The notes beneath the pieces are model-generated. The model saw only the letters and a list, made by a program, of their open reading frames with translations, was not told the origin of the DNA and did not search any database. Both the position numbers and the translations under genes were made by a program. A stretch of 12,480 nucleotides of DNA from Euperipatoides rowelli (taxonomy: Eukaryota; Onychophora; Udeonychophora; Euonychophora; Peripatopsidae): NCBI GenBank assembly GCA_003024985.2, contig PXIH01S0032929.1; one strand, given 5' to 3'. This document shows, one piece after another, positions 8,887 through 12,480 of this stretch; positions within the stretch are counted from its first letter, which is position 1; each line of letters opens with the position of its first letter.

Positions 8887-9667
8887 AACGCCTCCTGCTG
8901 TGGAGCTTTTTCTTTTTGGCAGTATCTGGCTATGTGACCATGACCTTGGCAGGCTATGCATCTTATGATGGCGGGACGTTGATGCCGAATTATAGCATTC
9001 TGTTTATTTCCTTTATGTTTATACGTATTTTGGGGATGTTCGTCATCGGAATCGGCTTCTTCAAGTTTAGTCAAAGAGGCTTTGGGTGGCTTAATGGCTT
9101 TGTTCTTTCTAGCTATTTCGTTTTCAGTGGGGCCACCCAATTCATAAAAGTTGGAATCATTTTCATCAAAATTCCCCGCTGATTCAAAGACCTGGATGCT
9201 AGAGCGTACAAACCCTAATGCTTTATAATGTTTTTCATAGTCCAGTGCAATATCTACGGCTTGTGTAAGCGTTCTGGGCTTATTTTTTAATATATCCAGT
9301 CTTAATGCTGTTTGACTGACGCCTCTTTTAAACTGCGCTAGCAAAAACTCTCCTTTCATTTGTGGGTTCCAATTTGGACCCAACGCGTTTGATGTGGCTA
9401 TCAAACATTGCTGGTAAGCCCCCCAGTGTTTCAGCATTCGTTTGAATACAGTCTAACACCAGCTTTAAATCGTCATCTTCGGGCGTTTTGTAAAATAAAA
9501 TCTTGAATTGTCTTATCCTTTCTTTCATTGATATGCCCTTGCAATTACCTAGACCCCTGTTATACTGTACTCTAGCTTTTGCTGAGAGTTTTGTTTCTAA
9601 TACTTGTTTCGTTATTTCGGGGGGTCCAGTTTAGGTTTTGAGCTAAACTAGTGAAAGATGCTAACCA
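8887..9667 (-). pseudogene. gag core (capsid-like region) with CCHC zinc knuckle, frameshifted
   Basis: After the TGA at 9668-9670 the same frame continues briefly with typical gag core residues (WLASFTSL, then NLNW). A frame change at the G6 run 9619-9624 (C6 in sense) leads to ITKQVLETKLSAKARVQY and FKILFYKTPEDDD. A second change at about 9440-9470 leads to KHWGAYQQCL, FLLAQFKRGVSQTALRL and TLTQAVDIALDYEKHYKAL, all in the pattern of Ty3/gypsy retrotransposon gag domains. The section ends with an acidic linker and the knuckle CIACQGHGHIARYC. Gag forms the virus-like particle and packages element RNA. Three frame pieces and the stop show this copy cannot make the full protein. Confidence 0.8.
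8919..8960 (-). other. CCHC zinc knuckle (nucleocapsid) in gag
   Basis: The minus-strand codons read CIACQGHGHIARYC, that is C-x2-C-x4-H-x4-C with exact spacing and all four zinc ligands intact. This motif binds element RNA during packaging. It is a single knuckle; no second copy is seen nearby. Confidence 0.9.
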
Positions 9668-10258
9668 TCAGTCACATTCAAAAATGTCGTCTGGATCACC
9701 TTGGAATGTCGGTAGCATGGCAAGAATAGCTGGGTTTACATATTGAGAAACGCTATTATTAGCGTACGGTAACGCGGGGCCACTATCCCTTACCGTGTTA
9801 TCCCTCTCTGATACAACTACATGACCACTGGGTCTAGTTGCAATCACATTGTGATCATTTATATCTTGTGTGGCACCTATATTTATTTCTAAATCCTCCC
9901 TATCCATCTCTCGTAAGGGTTCTTTATCTAGATAGAAAATTTTGTTACTTTCGTTATTGCGTACATCGCGCTCCGATAAGAGTTCCCTTACTTTATTTCC
10001 CAACCATTCAATTTCCCTATTTTGTGTTATGACTTTTTCCTGCAAAATGTCTACTATTTTTGGGTTAAAATGAATGGGGGAATCTGTTTTGTTATTTTGA
10101 TTGATGGAGGACTGTTGTGAATCGGATTTGGCATAAATTATAGGGGAAGTTCTGTCAGCTGCTAGAGGTAGCTGAGTATCCGCTTCCATGTCTGGAAGTA
10201 CGCTAACCGTATCAGCTGCGGGTTTAGTGCCTGACGCCATTTTGTCTACCGTATACAA
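9668..10258 (-). pseudogene. gag N-terminal region with coiled coil, ended by a premature TGA
   Basis: The open frame has 196 codons. The first ATG is at 10256-10258, but the ATG at codon 7 (10238-10240, context AAAATGG) has the better initiation context and is the likelier start. Residues about 30-65 are polar, Ser/Asn/Asp-rich and likely disordered. Residues about 66-98 (IVDILQEKVITQNREIEWLG and following) look like a coiled coil. The end, LPTFQGDPDDIF (residues 182-193), is a hallmark of the start of the retrotransposon gag core, after which a TGA at 9668-9670 interrupts. The next codons carry on the gag pattern in the same frame, so the TGA is a nonsense mutation rather than a natural end. 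Together with the core this gives a gag with a long N-terminal extension. Confidence 0.8.
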
Positions 10259-10725
10259 ATGTCAATATGTAGTTTTGTTTTAACAAAATATTTAAAACTA
10301 ATGAACCTAAAGATATTTTGGTCTCCTCTGATAGCCAGAAAATTTTTATAAACGAAAATATTTCAGTTTTCCTATTCAAAAGTATTGTTGCACAGCAAAA
10401 ATTTAATAATTAAAACTTAGTTTCAGAGATTTACAGAGAAAAATTGGATATCTCGACTTTTGCAGTTCCCTCTCTTTTCTCTAGTCCGTGTAGAACTATT
10501 TTTCTGTCTGTGTGCGGACACCTTAATGGCTTTTAAAATATTAAAATTAATATTTTGGTTGGGGGGAGGGGTTTGAAAAAAAATTACTTTTGAAAAAAAA
10601 CGTAAAATATGAATTTTGTCAAAAAGTGAAAAAAAAATTGCTAAAAAATGCTGAGAAAAAAATTATTTTGGAAACCCAGAATTTGTATATTATTTGTAAA
10701 ATACTCTATTACTGACTTCTGCTGA
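10259..10725 (-). other. Untranslated leader of the retroelement, between candidate PBS and gag
   Basis: About 470 bases with no sustained open frame. On the plus strand it contains GGGGGGAGGGG at 10561-10571 and a run of A-tracts spaced by short words such as TTTTG (about 10575-10670). A leader of this size between primer-binding site and gag is ordinary for LTR elements. No splice or packaging signal is recognised. Confidence 0.5.
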
Positions 10726-10754
10726 GGTTTCGAATCCAAAGACGCGGATCGCCA
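10726..10754 (-). other. Candidate primer-binding site of the retroelement
   Basis: On the element sense strand the site begins TGGCGATCCGCGTC and continues into GGATTCGAA. TGG is the complement of a tRNA CCA end, and GGATTCGAA resembles the complement of a tRNA T-loop (TTCGAATCC). It begins 6 bases after a CA that could end the LTR. However, the T-loop-like part is about 3 bases further from the TGG than in a normal tRNA, and the flanking T-stem would not pair. The primer tRNA is therefore not identified, and decay or coincidence is possible. Confidence 0.4.
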
Positions 10755-10923
10755 GATTTATGTCTTCTGTCCTTGCCGGAAATTATCGCTGTTGTAGAGT
10801 ATCTCCGTGAAGAGGTACTGGCCTTGATGAATACCTAAATATATATAAAAAAATCTCTAGGATAGAGATAAAAATAATATAGATAGGCCTCGTGTATCCA
10901 AAAAGACAGAAGGGGAAAATAAC

Positions 10924-10929
10924 TTTATT
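10924..10929 (-). promoter_or_regulatory. Candidate LTR polyadenylation signal AATAAA
   Basis: The element sense strand reads CTCAATAAAGTT here, followed by a T-rich stretch with CTTCTGTCTTTTTGG. It sits in the latter half of the proposed LTR, where retroelement R-region signals usually lie. Supports the LTR call but could be chance. Confidence 0.4.
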
Positions 10930-11023
10930 GAGGGGACTTAAGTTTGCTCTACGCAAGTGTATATGTTTTAGGTCGAAAAAAGGAAGGTTAGAGTATACAC
11001 AGTCAATACCCAATTGTCAGTAA

Positions 11024-11042
11024 CCCGAGAACCTGCCTCGGG
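11024..11042. repeat. GC-rich hairpin in the candidate LTR
   Basis: CCCGAG at 11024-11029 and CTCGGG at 11037-11042 form a perfect 6-bp stem around the 7-base loop AACCTGC. It stands out in AT-rich surroundings. A structural role in the LTR transcript is possible but not shown. Confidence 0.5.
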
Positions 11043-11313
11043 GTGAAGGATTCCTGGAAAGCGAGCTGTGNAACTCTACTTCTTATGGGGTTAGAAAGAT
11101 CGGCTCGGTGTCTTTCNATTGACCCCCACAAGGGNCGATGCCAAGNTAGCAGTATNTTTCTATAAAATTAGCTTATGTTGAAAGTGATAGAGTATGTAAG
11201 CTAGATAGATATAGAGCTGGAATAAAAATTATAACAAAATATATAATAAAATTTAGTGAGCAATAATAACCAGATGGAACTGTCAACTCGAGGATGAGTG
11301 GATGACGAGGACA

Positions 11314-11571
11314 GAAAGTAAGCCTTGAATCCAAAAAGGTATGTCCTCTCTGAAGACTGCTTCAGTGATATCAAGACTATATCACCTATCCAGCTTATGT
11401 TTTTGTCCGGTGGGAAAGAGTATTTTAACTAGCTGAAAAAAATGGTTTCAAGTATACAATGATTGTGGGGGGGGGGTTTTACTCTGAAATTCGAAGTAAA
11501 AAAATCTTATTTTTGAAAAATGTGCAACAACAATAAAAATAAAAATGACGGAAGAATTTACGAGTCGAAAC
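11314..11571. other. Non-coding flank right of the candidate LTR
   Basis: No coding potential is recognised. It holds a small inverted repeat at 11350-11365 (CTGAAG ... CTTCAG) and a run of ten G at 11467-11476. Part of it could still be LTR if the LTR is longer than proposed. Confidence 0.4.
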
Positions 11572-11709
11572 AAAGTTTAATTTAATGATTGGTTTATTGG
11601 AATTTATAATTTTTAAATATTGTATTCCATGTTCTTTTTCATCAGAAAAACAGACAGACATCAACGATCGCGATATAGCAAAATAAATATCAACTAAATA
11701 TCAAATATA
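11572..11709 (+). repeat. Tandem duplication, copy 1 (about 138 bp)
   Basis: This unit starts AAAGTTTAATTTAATGATTG and ends ATATCAAATATAA. It is repeated directly and without a gap by the next unit. It contains CAGACAGACATCAACG and the 8-base palindrome ATCGCGAT at 11667-11674. No coding content is seen. Confidence 0.95.
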
Positions 11710-11846
11710 AAAGTTTAATTTAATGATTAGTTTATTGGAATTTATAATTTTGAATATTGTATTCCATGTTCTTTTTCATCAGAAAAACAGACAGACATCA
11801 ACGATCGCGATATAGCAAAATAAATATCAACTAAATATCAAATATA
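11710..11846 (+). repeat. Tandem duplication, copy 2 (about 137 bp)
   Basis: This is nearly identical to copy 1. The differences I see are one G to A substitution (GATTGG versus GATTAG) and a small change in the T-run (TTTTTAAA versus TTTTGAA, one base shorter). About 98 percent identity suggests a recent duplication, or an assembly or polymerase-slippage artefact. Confidence 0.95.
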
Positions 11847-12480
11847 AAATTATACTGAAAGTTTTTCTATCTGTATTTTCATCAAAATATAAAACAAATA
11901 TCTCAAAAAGTTAAAATACAAAAGTTTCTGACTTCAAATAACACTTAGTAAAATACCCAAAATATAAAGGGGCAAAGGAAAAAAATCAATTTGAATGATT
12001 AAACATAAAAATAACTGGGACAAAAAAATAATAAAAACAACACAAAAATAAATGAATAAATGGCAATATTCCCACAACTACAATAAAAATAAATATACAC
12101 TTGCGCCTGCTGCAGACGTCAAAATTTTGAAGTCTTCCAAGGATCGATGTGTTTTAATCATGGTAGAAGATTTTGGTAGGTGACGGGTTAAAAAAAGTTC
12201 TTGAATGAAAACTTGAATAAAATATTTTTTAAAAGGTAGTAGAATAAAAAATAGTTCTAAGTGGTAATTTAAAAAATTTCATTCAGGATACTAAATTTCT
12301 ATTGGAGAGATGATTTCTTGGATGCAGAGGTTGCGCTAGAGTTTTTTTTAAGGGGGTTTAAAAAACCCCTAGCCTAAAATCAGAGTTTTTTTTTTTTAAT
12401 TATTAGGAGTGAAGTTAAGTAGCATCATTTTTGATAAGCTTTTTTTTTTTTTGGCTGTCAAGTATGTGTATGTCATAACT
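11847..12480. other. AT-rich non-coding region to the window end
   Basis: A-rich on the plus strand, with repeated short words such as ATAAAAATAA and no reading frame of note. A short richer patch occurs at about 12100-12160 (TTGCGCCTGCTGCAGACGTC). A perfect hairpin lies at 12353-12369. No RNA gene or transposase is recognised. Confidence 0.5.
12353..12369. repeat. Short perfect hairpin (GGGGTTT / AAACCCC)
   Basis: GGGGTTT and AAACCCC pair perfectly over 7 bases around the loop AAA. It is preceded by a T8 run and flanked by CTAGAG on the left and CTAGCC on the right. The function is unknown. Confidence 0.5.

Larger units (their letters stand above)
7236..11313 (-). mobile_element. 5' fragment of a degraded Ty3/gypsy-like LTR retrotransposon
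   Basis: Read on the minus strand the segment gives, in order: candidate LTR, candidate primer-binding site, untranslated leader, gag with coiled coil and CCHC knuckle, aspartic protease, and reverse transcriptase. This gag-pro-RT order is that of Ty3/gypsy elements; the FSTLDLNNGYY, LPQGL, YLDD and FLGHII boxes fit that group. The coding part shifts among all three minus frames and contains two in-frame stops, so the copy is a pseudogene. Homology stops just after the FLGHII box, so RNase H, integrase and the 3' LTR are absent. It lies antisense to the host exon, about 6.5 kb downstream of its stop codon. The right-hand LTR limit is a guess. No target-site duplication can be tested because the other end is lost. 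Confidence 0.85.
10761..11313 (-). repeat. Candidate 5' LTR of the retroelement (right limit uncertain)
   Basis: In element sense the segment ends GGACAGAAGACA just before the candidate primer-binding site, giving the usual CA end. It contains an AATAAA, a GC-rich hairpin, and T/A-rich TATA-like sequence at about 11225-11250. A TGTCC at 11309-11313 would give a TG start and a length of about 553 bases, but other TG starts are possible. No second LTR is in the window for comparison. Five single N bases cluster in this segment (11071-11156), which may reflect assembly of a repeated sequence. Confidence 0.45.

Noticed and set aside
8747-9182. Plus-strand open frames of 73 and 115 codons with hydrophobic stretches
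   Set aside because: They lie antisense to clear gag sequence, including the zinc knuckle, and have no recognisable family features; they are shadow frames.
9838-10032. Plus-strand 64-codon open frame
   Set aside because: Antisense to the gag N-terminal frame, which has better protein content.
10721-10754. tRNA gene suggested by TTCGAATCC
   Set aside because: The T-stem does not pair, spacing to the CCA is wrong, and no anticodon or D arm is visible upstream; treated instead as a weak primer-binding-site candidate.
10783-11013. Minus-strand 76-codon open frame in the candidate LTR
   Set aside because: No recognisable motif, and it overlaps the AATAAA and other LTR-like signals.
11479-11664. 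Minus-strand 61-codon open frame
   Set aside because: Overlaps the tandem duplication without being kept as a unit in both copies, and has low-complexity content.
11572-11846. CRISPR-like array
   Set aside because: Only two direct copies with no spacer, in eukaryotic DNA; it is a simple tandem duplication.

Overview
The window looks like animal nuclear DNA. It is AT-rich (roughly 70 percent A+T by eye) with long homopolymer runs, has no bacterial-style operons, holds one spliced terminal exon, and carries a decayed LTR retrotransposon. The species cannot be fixed from the sequence. A metazoan, probably an invertebrate, is the most I would infer.

Layout, left to right. 1-327 is the end of an intron. 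328-734 (+) is the last coding exon of a host gene; it encodes a Q/T/V/P-rich tail of a kind common in transcription and chromatin cofactors, and I cannot name the gene. 735 to about 6700 has no convincing coding sequence: it is the 3' UTR followed by AT-rich spacer, with several AATAAA signals, G-tracts and a recurring TACTGTA word. About 6700-7235 is richer in GC and includes a short plus-strand stretch resembling the thumb region of a Ty3/gypsy reverse transcriptase.

About 7236-11313 (-) is a 5' fragment of a Ty3/gypsy-like (Metaviridae-type) retrotransposon, inserted antisense to the host gene. In its own sense (right to left) it reads: candidate 5' LTR with an AATAAA, candidate primer-binding site, leader of about 0.5 kb, gag with a coiled coil and CCHC zinc knuckle, aspartic protease, then reverse transcriptase as far as just past the YLDD box. 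RNase H, integrase and the 3' LTR are missing. The reading frame is broken by a TGA, a TAA and several frameshifts, and the protease active site reads DFGA instead of D(T/S)GA, so this copy is not expected to be functional.

About 11314-12480 is AT-rich non-coding DNA with a near-identical tandem duplication of about 138 bp at 11572-11846.

I did not find a clearly new biological system. The points most worth a second look are the gag and pro sections sharing one frame across a single TAA, the acidic coiled-coil N-terminal gag extension, the possible inverted thumb fragment at the broken end, the recent tandem duplication, and the repeated TACTGTA and G6AG4 words.
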